A stretch of 64,000 bases of DNA from an uncultured Oscillospiraceae bacterium (GCA_934667815.1 CAKUMO010000011.1:10663-74662), one strand, 5' to 3'; counted from the stretch's first letter, positions 51,855 through 60,311 are shown. Program-made: numbers and translations. Notes: generated from the sequence alone by a model not told the origin.

Positions 51855-53379
51855 CGAGAAGAAGGTTCTGCTTCGCATCAGCAACCTGAAGCAGTATTTC
51901 CCACTGAAAAAGGGCCGCTTCGTTAAGGCGAATGACGGCATCACGCTGGACATCTATGAGGGCGAGACTTTTGGTCTTGTCGGCGAGTCCGGCTGCGGCA
52001 AGTCCACCCTTGGCCGTACTATCCTCCAGCTTTATCATCAGACCTATGGCCGCACCATGTATTATGGCCGTTCCCTGGACGATCTTGCACCGAAATATGT
52101 CACCGATACGGTTAAGCACCTGAAAAAGCGCCGGATGAAGCTCAAGATGCTCGAGGAGCGCCGTGACCGCCTCGAGGCAGAGTATGCAAAGCTCTCCGAA
52201 CAGGAGCAGTATGCAAAGCACGCGGAGCTGGATACCGCACGAAAGCTCGCAGAGGACGCACTTCTGGACATTACCAAGATTGTCGGCGGTTTTATCGTCG
52301 TGAAGGATCTTGATCCGGTGATCGCCGTCTACAGCAAGGGCTACGCCATTGCGCGCAAGCTCTCAGCAATGGAGGTCAAGCGTCAGGATCGTCAGGTGGA
52401 TGTGGATGATGCGGAATATGCAGTGAAGGCAGCAAAGGAAGCCGGTCAGTCTCCCGATACTGCAAAGCTCACTAAGGCGCGTGCTCGTCTGGATGCCTGC
52501 GATAAGACCATCGCGGATTATCGTGCTCAGCTTAAGGGCGTCTCTGACGAGATCGAAAAGATGCGTGCGCAGTATGCCAATGACCCGGAATTCCAGAAGT
52601 ACGAGGCATATCACGATGATGGCATCGACCTTGCCCGCCTGACCTATGACGAGATGCGCCGTCTCCGCAGAGACATGCAGCTCATTTTCCAGGATCCGTA
52701 TTCCTCTCTGAACCCGCGCATGAGCGTCGGTCAGATCATCAGCGAAGGCATGCAGGCACACAACATGATCAAGAAAAAGGATGCCCGCATGCAGGAAATG
52801 GTTCTCAACGTCATGGATGAGTGTGGTCTTGCACCTTACTTCCTGCACCGTTTCCCGCACCAGTTCTCCGGCGGCCAGCGCCAGCGTATCGGTATTGCCC
52901 GTGCGCTCGCGACGAATCCGAAGTTTGTGGTCTGTGATGAGGCTGTTTCTGCACTCGATGTTTCCATTCAGGCGCAGATCATCAACCTGCTGCTTGATCT
53001 GAAGGAGCGCGAGAACCTGACCTATATGTTCATCACGCACGACCTGAGCGTTGTGAAGTACATTTCCGACCGCGTCGGTGTTATGTACCTTGGATCGATG
53101 GTCGAGCTGGCGGCTTCTGACGAGATCTTCAAGCATCCGGTGCATCCATACACGGAAGCGCTGTTGAACGCGATCCCGACCACGGATTCCGTTGGCGGCA
53201 AGGAGCTTTCCATCCTTGAGGGCGATATTCCCAGTCCGGTGAACCCGCCGAAGGGCTGTAAGTTCCACACGCGCTGCAAGTATTGCACGGAGATCTGCAC
53301 GCAGGTTGTTCCCGCGTGGGAGGAAGTCCGTCCGAATCACTTTGTTGCCTGCCATCATAAGCTGAAGATCGAGGAGTAA
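51844..53379 (+). CDS. OppF/DppF-type ATPase with a large helical insertion
   Basis: A 511-residue ABC ATPase; OppF is normally near 320. Walker A GESGCGKST (47-55) is followed, after TILQLYHQTYGRTMYYG, by about 185 extra residues (about 82-267; bases about 52087-52644) rich in Lys, Glu, Arg and Ala, with heptad-like runs (LKMLEERRDRLEAEYAKL) and a short hydrophobic centre (IVGGFIVVKDLDPVIAVY). The ATPase resumes at LRRDMQLIFQDPYSSLNPRM, with FSGGQRQR, FVVCDEAVSALD and the C-terminal Cys motif CKFHTRCKYC. ATG at 51844 has GGAGG upstream. Confidence 0.93.
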   Translation: MENNEKKVLLRISNLKQYFPLKKGRFVKANDGITLDIYEGETFGLVGESGCGKSTLGRTILQLYHQTYGRTMYYGRSLDDLAPKYVTDTVKHLKKRRMKLKMLEERRDRLEAEYAKLSEQEQYAKHAELDTARKLAEDALLDITKIVGGFIVVKDLDPVIAVYSKGYAIARKLSAMEVKRQDRQVDVDDAEYAVKAAKEAGQSPDTAKLTKARARLDACDKTIADYRAQLKGVSDEIEKMRAQYANDPEFQKYEAYHDDGIDLARLTYDEMRRLRRDMQLIFQDPYSSLNPRMSVGQIISEGMQAHNMIKKKDARMQEMVLNVMDECGLAPYFLHRFPHQFSGGQRQRIGIARALATNPKFVVCDEAVSALDVSIQAQIINLLLDLKERENLTYMFITHDLSVVKYISDRVGVMYLGSMVELAASDEIFKHPVHPYTEALLNAIPTTDSVGGKELSILEGDIPSPVNPPKGCKFHTRCKYCTEICTQVVPAWEEVRPNHFVACHHKLKIEE

Positions 53380-53384
53380 AACAC

Positions 53385-53603
53385 ATGCTTTTTAAGCGTA
53401 AAGTCGACCGCGCAATGGATTTACAAAAAGAACAGAATGAGAAAGCGGAGCGTCAGCATTTGCCTGAAAATCCGGATGATTTACATTTGGAAAAGAAGGA
53501 CACGCTTGCAATGATTCTGTCAGCGTTTCTGGTCATCATGCCGGTTGCCATTGTCGTAGTGCTTATCATCGCTTTCGGAGCATATTTCCTCTTTTTCCAT
53601 TGA
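53385..53603 (+). CDS. Small single-span membrane protein at the end of the transporter operon
   Basis: A 72-residue protein: charged first 40 residues (MLFKRKVDRAMDLQKEQNEK) and one C-terminal TM (AMILSAFLVIMPVAIVVVLI) ending in FFH. GAGGAG overlaps the stop of the OppF gene, with 8 bases to the ATG, so it is translated from the same mRNA. No family is recognised. Its position suggests an accessory subunit or stabiliser of the transporter (inference). Confidence 0.75.
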   Translation: MLFKRKVDRAMDLQKEQNEKAERQHLPENPDDLHLEKKDTLAMILSAFLVIMPVAIVVVLIIAFGAYFLFFH

Positions 53604-53607
53604 GCTT

Positions 53608-53640
53608 AACCCCCGAGGGTTTCCTCGGGGGTTCGACTTT
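53608..53640 (+). terminator. Terminator of the transporter operon
   Basis: An 11-bp perfect stem (53608-53618/53623-53633) with GTTT loop, five bases past the stop; only a broken T-run follows. Confidence 0.8.
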
Positions 53641-53721
53641 GCTTGCATGTAATTTGAGTCAGGAATGTAGTCCCTAAATACCCATTCGCAACCTTTTTCA
53701 CGATGAATTGAGGTGTTAATT

Positions 53722-54264
53722 ATGAACAAGAAAGCGATTTTTGCGATTTCTCTGGTCGTCTTTGCTGCAGCGCTGTTTTGTGTGCTGCGTTTTTGGGTTC
53801 TGCCCGCTCGCGAGAAGGTGACACAGGCCAATGTGGACACGCAGAATGATCCGCTTACACACGACATTTCCGCGATTGACGCTTATCGTTCCCCATATCT
53901 CGGCGATGCGTCGAATGTGACCGGGCTGTTTCGCGCTCTGCCCCTACACAATCTTTCGATGACATTCGAGATCGACGGCGAGGCCGGTAAACTCACGGTT
54001 CGCTATCAGGCAAGTGCGCAAACGCTCGGTATGACCGAGGTGCGACGTGCACTGGCGTATAATGCTGCGGCATCCATGGCGTCGATTGACAATCTTCGTA
54101 TTCTGAATTGCATCTTTGAGGATGCAACATGGTCAGTCACGCGGGAGCGCGTGGAGGAGCTGCTTGGTACGCCCCTGTCCCGGCTGTTGCAGCCTACAGA
54201 CTGGAGACAGGAGGTACAGGAGAAGCTGACGGACGCTGCCTTCGTCGATGCGTTTTTCCGCTAA
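53722..54264 (+). CDS. DUF4825-domain membrane-anchored protein
   Basis: A 180-residue protein. An N-terminal TM (AIFAISLVVFAAALFCVLRF, about residues 4-23) anchors an outside domain in which YRSPYLGDASNVTGLFRALPL (split over 57-77) is the DUF4825 signature. The rest is alpha/beta with no catalytic motif. Function unknown. The ATG at 53722 has GAGG 8 bases upstream. Monocistronic between two strong terminators. Confidence 0.8.
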   Translation: MNKKAIFAISLVVFAAALFCVLRFWVLPAREKVTQANVDTQNDPLTHDISAIDAYRSPYLGDASNVTGLFRALPLHNLSMTFEIDGEAGKLTVRYQASAQTLGMTEVRRALAYNAAASMASIDNLRILNCIFEDATWSVTRERVEELLGTPLSRLLQPTDWRQEVQEKLTDAAFVDAFFR

Positions 54265-54267
54265 GTT

Positions 54268-54308
54268 AAAACAACACAGGAAAGCAATTTGCTTTCCTGT
54301 GTTGTTTT
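54268..54308. terminator. Bidirectional terminator, 18-bp stem
   Basis: A perfect stem, 54268-54285 with 54291-54308, A-rich at one foot and T-rich at the other, between converging genes. Confidence 0.9.
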
Positions 54309-54309
54309 C

Positions 54310-55047
54310 TCAGATATCTACAAATAGTATTCCAGGACTTCCGGCCGGAATTTCTGCCGCAATGTTACCAGAGCGGAAATATGCACTGCCGCCTGTTGCG
54401 GCGTCGGCTCCGTCGTAGGCCGTGCAGCATGGATTGACCAACAGGACATGATCTCCGCAAAGTGCCGCTTGCTGTGCATATTCATACTTGTTCTGCGTAT
54501 TCCACTCGCAAGGGGAGTAGTCGCACCAAACCGGCCAGAGGACGGCATCGACGTGTCGCTTTTTGACCTTCTCCACGCAGCCGTCCGTCCACAGATCGCC
54601 GCACAGACCGATGGTGAAGCACTTGCTTCGATAGTGGAAGGTACCGAAACGCTCCCCCTCGCGATAGTGCGCATCTGCGCGGTGAAGATCCTTCCATCCG
54701 ACGCTGACGCGGCGAAAGTTATATAGAACCCCGCCGGAAGCGTCGATCACAATTTGACTGCTGTAAATTGTGTTGGCGGCTTTTTCAAAATAGCCGAAGG
54801 AAACGCCAATGCCGAAGCGCTTTGCCGCGTGGCAAATTCGGCGAATGCTTGGATCTGTCTGCGAGAGCGCCAGTGCGCAGTCTGTATCATAGTCCCACGT
54901 CAGGCAGTCAAAACCGTGCAAGGCTGCTTCGCCAAAGACAAGAAGGTCCGTTTTTCCGCTGCATATCTGCATGGCCCGCAAAATTGTTTCGATGTTTTGT
55001 TCTGGCTGCCTGTTCAGAACCGGCAGTGAGGCCAAGGCTATTTTCAT
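54310..55047 (-). CDS. Carbon-nitrogen hydrolase (nitrilase superfamily)
   Basis: A 245-residue cytosolic protein. The nitrilase triad is visible: Glu in LLVFGEAALHG, Lys in FRRVSVGWKD, Cys in IGLCGDLWTDG. The superfamily hydrolyses amides or nitriles; the substrate is not readable, and the C-terminus is shorter than in omega-amidases. GGGAG lies 5 bases ahead of the ATG. It follows tRNA-Arg on the same strand and may be reached by readthrough. Confidence 0.85.
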   Translation of the reverse strand: MKIALASLPVLNRQPEQNIETILRAMQICSGKTDLLVFGEAALHGFDCLTWDYDTDCALALSQTDPSIRRICHAAKRFGIGVSFGYFEKAANTIYSSQIVIDASGGVLYNFRRVSVGWKDLHRADAHYREGERFGTFHYRSKCFTIGLCGDLWTDGCVEKVKKRHVDAVLWPVWCDYSPCEWNTQNKYEYAQQAALCGDHVLLVNPCCTAYDGADAATGGSAYFRSGNIAAEIPAGSPGILFVDI

Positions 55048-55086
55048 AGTTACTCCCTTCAGACGCTTTTATGCAGTCGAAAATAC

Positions 55087-55121
55087 AAAATCGGCAAACC
55101 TCCGCGAGATTTGCCGATTTT
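55087..55121 (-). terminator. tRNA-Arg terminator
   Basis: A 12-bp perfect stem (55087-55098/55110-55121) directly at the tRNA 3' end, with a T-rich foot on the minus strand. It shares the CGGCAAA/TTTGCCG core with the hairpins after tRNA-Leu. Confidence 0.8.
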
Positions 55122-55196
55122 GGCACGCCAGAAGGGACTCGAACCCCCAACCCTCAGAACCGGAATCTGATGCTCTATCCATTGAGCCACTGGCGC
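55121..55196 (-). tRNA. tRNA-Arg(CCG)
   Basis: Read on the minus strand: acceptor GCGCCAG/CTGGCGT (one G-T closing pair), D-arm GCTCAATGGATAGAGC, anticodon stem TCAGA/TCTGA with loop TTCCGGT (anticodon CCG, reading CGG), T-arm around TTCGAGT, discriminator G and encoded CCA. Confidence 0.93.
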
Positions 55197-55209
55197 ATTT
55201 GTAATAAAT

Positions 55210-55238
55210 ATTATAGCAGAACATTACAGCAATGTAAA
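55210..55238 (-). promoter_or_regulatory. Promoter of tRNA-Arg
   Basis: Minus strand TTTACA (complement of 55233-55238), 17-bp spacer, perfect TATAAT (complement of 55210-55215) with TGC before it. Confidence 0.85.
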
Positions 55239-55262
55239 GTCTTTATTTTGATTTACCGTAAA

Positions 55263-55292
55263 AAACGTCGGGCAGAAATCTGCCCGACGTTT
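55263..55292 (-). terminator. Terminator of the EF-G-like gene
   Basis: A 13-bp perfect stem (55263-55275/55280-55292) ten bases past the stop, followed by a T-run on the minus strand. Confidence 0.88.
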
Positions 55293-55302
55293 GGAGCTGC
55301 AA

Positions 55303-57360
55303 TTATTCCTCTGCGTCCTTCTTGGCGTCCTCGATGATCTTTGCCTGATTCATCTGCGGAACTTCCTCGTAGCGGACAAACTTGAGGGAGTAGGAGCCGC
55401 GGCCCTGCGTCATGGAGCGCAGATCAATGGCGTAGGAGCTCATTTCACCCATCGGAACTTCGGCCTCGACGACCTGCTGACCGTTGCCGCAGGGATTCAT
55501 GCCCATCACACGGCCGCGACGCTTGTTCAGATCGCCGATGATGTCGCCCATGTTGCTGTCCGGAATATAAACCTTCAGCTCGCCGATCGGCTCGAGCAGC
55601 GTGGGAGCGGCGGTGGGGAGACCTTCCTTGTAGGCGATGCCGGCAGCGGTCTGGAACGCCATATCGGAGGAGTCAACGGGATGGTAAGAACCGAAATACA
55701 GCGTGGCCTTCAGGAACACGACCGGATAACCGGCCAGAACGCCTTTGCCGACGCAGTTGCGCAGACCCTTTTCAACGGAAGGGATGAAGTTCTTCGGCAC
55801 GCAGCCACCGACAGTCTCGTCCGCGAAAATCATTTCCTCGCTCTCGGTCTGCGGCTCGAAGCGGATATAAACGTCGCCGAACTGGCCGTGGCCGCCGGAC
55901 TGCTTCTTGTGACGGCCGTGAACCTCGACCTTTTTCTTGATGGTCTCGCGGTAAGCGATCTTAGCAGGACGGAGCTCGGCTTCGACCTTGTACTTGCTCA
56001 GAAGCTTAGCAACAAGAACGCTCAACTGGATGTCGCAGACACCTGCGACGATCATTTCCTTGGTCTCGGGATCGTTACCGAAGGTGAAGGAGGCATCTTC
56101 TTCGTTCAGCTTGACCAGACCGCTGGCGACCTTGTCTTCCTGACCCTTGGTCTTGGCATAGATGGCCATGCGGTAGCAGGGTTCAGCATACTCCATAGGC
56201 TTGATGGTTACAGTCTTGCCGGGCATGGTAAGAGTGTCGCCGGTACGGACGGAAGCGAGCTTGGTGAAAACGCCAATGTCACCGCAGCAGACCTTGGAGG
56301 TCTTGGTGTTGTCCTTGCCCTTCGGGAAGAAGGTGTTGCCGAGCTTTTCGGAGTCGCCGGTGCGGGCGTTGACGACGGTGAGAGTGTCCTCGATGTCGCC
56401 GCAGATGACCTTGAAGTAGGAGTTCTTGCCGTACTGGTCAGCGACGGTGTTGAACACGAACGCGACGGGGGAGCCCGCCGGATCGAGCTTCAGCTCGGAC
56501 TCGTTGCCTTCCTCGTCCACGGTGACCATGGGCTTGCCCTCGAGGGGGTTCGGAGCGAACTTCACAATATTCTCCAGCACACGCAGCGTGCCGAGGCCGT
56601 TCATGGAGCAGCCGCAGAACACAGGCGTGACAGTGCGCTGCATCAAACCGTCGTGGATACCCTTAATCAGCTCTTCCTCGGTGAAGGGCTCTTCCATGAA
56701 GAACTTCTCCATGAGAGCTTCATCGGTCTCAGCGACCTGTTCGTTCAGCTCGGCCATGTATTCTTCAATCTTCTCCTCGGCGTCTGCGGGTAGGGGCATT
56801 TCCTTGCCGTCTACGTCGTAAGCCTTCTTCGCAATCAGATCGACCACGCCGACGGCCTGCTCACCCTTGAGCACCGGGAAGGTGAAGGGAATCGCAGAGG
56901 CACCGAAGGTGCTGCGGATGGAATCAAAGGTAGCGAAGAAATTCGCATGCTCCTCGTCCAGCTTGGAGACATAGAACATCGCAGGCAGACCGGCATCGGC
57001 CAGTGACTTCCAGCCCTTTTCGGTACCGACGGCGATGCCGGACTTGGCGGTCAGGCAGATAATGCCTGCGTCAGCAACGCGCAGCGACTGCACGACTTCA
57101 CCGGCAAAGTCGAAATAACCGGGGTTATCCAGAACGTTGACCTTGCAGCCAGCATATTCAACCGGAATGACAGAGGTCTTAATGGAATACTGCCGCTTCT
57201 TTTCTTCGTCGTCAAAGTCGGAGACGGTGGTGCCGTCAGCGCGCTTGCCGAGCCGGGTGATGGCCTTGGTCAGGTAGAGCATGCTCTCGCAAAGTGCGGA
57301 TTTGCCGTCGCCGCCGTGACCGAGCAGGCAGATGTTGCGGATGTCCTTCGCAGTGTACAT
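55303..57360 (-). CDS. EF-G-like translational GTPase (second FusA-type protein)
   Basis: A 685-residue five-domain EF-G homologue. G1 reads GHGGDGKS instead of the usual GHxDxGKT, G3 DNPGYFDF, G4 SKLD; the switch I motif RGITI is replaced by YSIKTSVIPVEY. Domain IV HGRHKKQSGGHGQFGDVYIR and domain V IGELKVYIPDSNMGDIIGDL are well kept. It is the divergent EF-G-like group found beside genuine EF-G in Clostridia; its ribosomal role is unproven. MYTAKDIRN at 57360 is the family start. Monocistronic. Confidence 0.88.
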   Translation of the reverse strand: MYTAKDIRNICLLGHGGDGKSALCESMLYLTKAITRLGKRADGTTVSDFDDEEKKRQYSIKTSVIPVEYAGCKVNVLDNPGYFDFAGEVVQSLRVADAGIICLTAKSGIAVGTEKGWKSLADAGLPAMFYVSKLDEEHANFFATFDSIRSTFGASAIPFTFPVLKGEQAVGVVDLIAKKAYDVDGKEMPLPADAEEKIEEYMAELNEQVAETDEALMEKFFMEEPFTEEELIKGIHDGLMQRTVTPVFCGCSMNGLGTLRVLENIVKFAPNPLEGKPMVTVDEEGNESELKLDPAGSPVAFVFNTVADQYGKNSYFKVICGDIEDTLTVVNARTGDSEKLGNTFFPKGKDNTKTSKVCCGDIGVFTKLASVRTGDTLTMPGKTVTIKPMEYAEPCYRMAIYAKTKGQEDKVASGLVKLNEEDASFTFGNDPETKEMIVAGVCDIQLSVLVAKLLSKYKVEAELRPAKIAYRETIKKKVEVHGRHKKQSGGHGQFGDVYIRFEPQTESEEMIFADETVGGCVPKNFIPSVEKGLRNCVGKGVLAGYPVVFLKATLYFGSYHPVDSSDMAFQTAAGIAYKEGLPTAAPTLLEPIGELKVYIPDSNMGDIIGDLNKRRGRVMGMNPCGNGQQVVEAEVPMGEMSSYAIDLRSMTQGRGSYSLKFVRYEEVPQMNQAKIIEDAKKDAEE

Positions 57361-57450
57361 AATATTGAATTTCTCCTTTCTGAGCAGTGCCGCGCGCAAT
57401 TTTTGAGCGGACTGCAGGCGGCATCGCGTTGATTGCCACAATTACCATTT

Positions 57451-57479
57451 ATTATACACGATGGAAAATGATTTTTCAA
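57451..57479 (-). promoter_or_regulatory. Promoter of the EF-G-like gene
   Basis: Minus strand TTGAAA (complement of 57474-57479), 17-bp spacer, perfect TATAAT (complement of 57451-57456). Confidence 0.85.
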
Positions 57480-57548
57480 TTATATTTCTAAAATTTGGCC
57501 ATTGTTACCGAAAGAAACAGTTCGGATTTGTAAAAAACAACGATAAAT

Positions 57549-59459
57549 TCAGAAATGCGTCAGGATAAACGAGATAAAGGAGGATAAAATTACCCAGAGA
57601 AGTTGGAACAGCGTAATGTGAAACGGCGAAGCAGCGTTGGTTGCACTCCAGAACAGCAGCAGCGCACACAGAATCACGCCGAGGAAGCCGGCCAAGAGAT
57701 TCAGTGCGATCAGGCACAACGCAGCGGAATGTAAGCTCTGCCCGGCAGCAACGGTCGCGGCAAATGCACCAAAGGTGTCCTTGGCGACAAGGGCGCCCTG
57801 CCATGAGGCGCTTGAAAGCTCGGAAGAAGCCAGACGCTGGCGATCGGCGTAGCCGGGGAACACAAGACGCTGCGTCGGAATCTCGTACTTTGCGGCGATC
57901 AGCGCGGGTGTGATGAGAAAGTCACGCGTTGCTAGCACAAGATTCAGGTTGGATTTAGCCAATAACGCACGCAGACCGACGCGCGTCGAGCGGCTGGGCT
58001 TATACTTCAGTGCAAAGACGCCGGCCAGTTCACCGTTGATAGAGACATAAACCGCAAGGCGCACCTTTGTGCCGGAGGGCATATGCACACCCATGCTCTG
58101 GATAAAAGGCAAGCTGCCGACGAGCACGATGTCACTCGCAACCTCCGCGCCGATGCCGCCCGCATCGTAGAAGCGGTGCGAGGCGGCCTGATAGTGTTTG
58201 CCGTACTGAGATTCCAAAAGGTTCTCAAAGAGCGGTACAAGCGGGCTTTCGGCGGCCTGAAGCGTAGCCAGCGCATAGCCGATAACCTTTGCAGCAGGGT
58301 GCGCGGCATAGAGCTTCATGCCGTTGGAGGTGATGCCGGAGACGGGAAACAGGTCGCCGTCGCGCAGGAGGATCGTGTGCTTTCCGCTGAGGATGCTTGC
58401 ACCCGACCAGCCGCACAGTGCACCGCGGATGTCCGCAAGACGCTTTGAAAGCGTGTAAAACGGCTTGGAGTAGGCCAGTAGTCCTGCGCAGGGTGTCGCC
58501 CCTAAGACCAGAAGCATCCAGCCGTGCAGGAAGCTCACGCGGCCGCTGTATGCCAGTAGGACGGCCGCGATGAGCGTTCCGGGCAGAAGAATCAGAGAAT
58601 AAATGCCCAAAAGCGTCTGTGCGGCGTCCGGCTGCTCCAATTCCCCGCAAAAGGCGGCTGTATCGCCGCTGTCGCAGCGCAGCGCACTTTCCGAAAGTCC
58701 GGCGATGCGGCAGACCCCCATGGGATGCTCAAAGCCGCAGACGGTAGAAAGCGTGCGGTGTATGGCCCGCCGTCGCAGAAGAAGTGCACGTTCCAGACAA
58801 CACAGCAGCAGGGCGGCGGGGGCGCAGTAAGTAATCTCGGAGGATAGCGTGTCGGCGATGCAGAGAACGGCAGAAAGTGTTCCGAGCGTGAATAAGCTCG
58901 GCCGCAGACGGAAAAGGTCGCGCAATCCCTGCACCGGCACGTCATAGGCGAGCAGCACCGCCAGCAAGAGCAGCCCTGCCGATGCGATGGACAACGTGCG
59001 TGCACTGGCAAACGAGAGTGCCTGCGGTGCAAATTCGGACAGCAGCACGAGCGCAAGCTCGGCCAAAAAGGTGATAAGGCTCACGCCGAAGCGCAGCGCC
59101 GTTCCGTGAAGCGCGTTCGCATAACGCTCACGCAGCTCCTGTGGCTTAGGCGGTGGGGGAGACTCCTTGGCGACCTTGACGCGCGACGGGCGCTTCTTTG
59201 GCGGCGCTTTTTCCGGCTCCTCCGGAGGCCAGACCGATCGCCGCTCGGGCGGTTTTTCAGGCTTCGGGGCGGGACGCCTGGGAGCCTCCTGCACCGGCGG
59301 ACGCACGGGAAGCGGTGCAGTCACGGCCTTGGGCGATTCCACGGGCTTCTGCGGCTCCGAGCTGCTGAATTCCTTCAGAATGTCCTCAAGATCATATTCC
59401 GGCATCGCGCTGTCCGCCGGAACAGGGGTATTCACTTGTTCCGGTTCGCGATGCTGCAT
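57549..59459 (-). CDS. Degenerate P-type ATPase-like membrane protein
   Basis: A 636-residue protein. Residues 1-115 are a Pro/Lys/Glu-rich cytosolic region (RRPAPKPEKPPERR). Helices then follow the P-type ATPase order: two pairs at about 120-230, and ATPCAGLLAYSKPFYTLSKR at the CPx position. Where DKTGT should be, the sequence reads ILLRDGDLFPVSG; where TGDN should be, it reads LATRDFLI; the GDGxND loop is not recognisable. NGELAGVFALKYKPSRSTR still matches the P-domain. It should lack phosphoryl-transfer activity. It lies 4 bases after rlmB on the same strand. Pseudoenzyme rather than decayed gene, because the frame is intact. Confidence 0.75.
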   Translation of the reverse strand: MQHREPEQVNTPVPADSAMPEYDLEDILKEFSSSEPQKPVESPKAVTAPLPVRPPVQEAPRRPAPKPEKPPERRSVWPPEEPEKAPPKKRPSRVKVAKESPPPPKPQELRERYANALHGTALRFGVSLITFLAELALVLLSEFAPQALSFASARTLSIASAGLLLLAVLLAYDVPVQGLRDLFRLRPSLFTLGTLSAVLCIADTLSSEITYCAPAALLLCCLERALLLRRRAIHRTLSTVCGFEHPMGVCRIAGLSESALRCDSGDTAAFCGELEQPDAAQTLLGIYSLILLPGTLIAAVLLAYSGRVSFLHGWMLLVLGATPCAGLLAYSKPFYTLSKRLADIRGALCGWSGASILSGKHTILLRDGDLFPVSGITSNGMKLYAAHPAAKVIGYALATLQAAESPLVPLFENLLESQYGKHYQAASHRFYDAGGIGAEVASDIVLVGSLPFIQSMGVHMPSGTKVRLAVYVSINGELAGVFALKYKPSRSTRVGLRALLAKSNLNLVLATRDFLITPALIAAKYEIPTQRLVFPGYADRQRLASSELSSASWQGALVAKDTFGAFAATVAAGQSLHSAALCLIALNLLAGFLGVILCALLLFWSATNAASPFHITLFQLLWVILSSFISFILTHF

Positions 59460-59463
59460 GAGC

Positions 59464-60243
59464 TTAACCTCTCTGTCTGACGGCCTCGTAGAGCAAAATT
59501 GCGGCGGCTGCCGAGGCGTTCAGGGATGAAATGCGGCCCTTCATGGGAATACTGACCTTGAAATCGCAGTTATCTGCGACGATGCGGCTCATGCCCACGC
59601 CCTCGTTGCCGATGACAATGGCAGCAGGGCCTTTCAGGTCGGCGGAATAGAGCGGCACAGCGCCGTCGGCGGCCGTACCGAAGATCCACACGTCGCGCTG
59701 CTTCAGCTCACGGATGGCAGCGGTCAGGTTGGAAACGCGTGCGACGGGCATATATTCCACTGCGCCCGCCGAGGCCTTCCCGACGACGGCGGTCAACCCG
59801 ACACTGCGCCGCTTGGGAATGATGACGCCGTGCGCACCGGCACATTCGGCAGTGCGGAGGATCGCGCCCAAGTTGTGTGGATCGCTCAGCTCGTCGCACA
59901 GGACGATCAGCGGCGCCTCGCCTTTGGCCTCTGCCGCAGCCAGAATATCATCGATCGTTGCATAATCATGAACGGCGACGGAGGCGATGATGCCCTGATG
60001 TGCACCGGTTTGGCTCATTTCGTTGAGCTTGCGACGGTCAATGCGCACGACGACAGCGCCTGCCTCCTTGGCCATGGCAGCGAGCCTGCCGAGCGCACGG
60101 TCGGTATCGCCGTCGGCCAGATAGACCTTGTTGACCGTGCGGCCGCTGCGAAGCGCTTCGGTGACGGCGTTGCGGCCTTCGATCATGTCCTCGGAAAGCT
60201 CAGCGGGAGCTTCCGGTTTTTTATATGTTTTTTCGGTTTTCAT
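59464..60243 (-). CDS. rlmB: 23S rRNA 2'-O-methyltransferase, RlmB/TrmH type
   Basis: A 259-residue SPOUT methyltransferase. N-terminal L30e-like substrate domain (MIEGRNAVTEALRSGRTVNK) and knot domain with motifs LCDELSDPHNLGAILRTAEC, IVIGNEGVGMSR and IPMKGRISSLNASAAAAILLYE. It 2'-O-methylates a guanosine in 23S rRNA in the E. coli prototype. The ATG at 60243 with GGAG 5 bases upstream is preferred over the longer frame, which runs through the promoter. Confidence 0.92.
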   Translation of the reverse strand: MKTEKTYKKPEAPAELSEDMIEGRNAVTEALRSGRTVNKVYLADGDTDRALGRLAAMAKEAGAVVVRIDRRKLNEMSQTGAHQGIIASVAVHDYATIDDILAAAEAKGEAPLIVLCDELSDPHNLGAILRTAECAGAHGVIIPKRRSVGLTAVVGKASAGAVEYMPVARVSNLTAAIRELKQRDVWIFGTAADGAVPLYSADLKGPAAIVIGNEGVGMSRIVADNCDFKVSIPMKGRISSLNASAAAAILLYEAVRQRG

Positions 60244-60282
60244 AAATGCTCCAACTCGTATTAAAATAATTCTGCTGCATAC

Positions 60283-60311
60283 ATTATAGCAAAAATTGCG
60301 GCAAGATACAA
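60283..60311 (-). promoter_or_regulatory. Promoter of rlmB
   Basis: Minus strand TTGTAT (complement of 60306-60311), 17-bp spacer, perfect TATAAT (complement of 60283-60288) with TGC before it. Confidence 0.8.
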
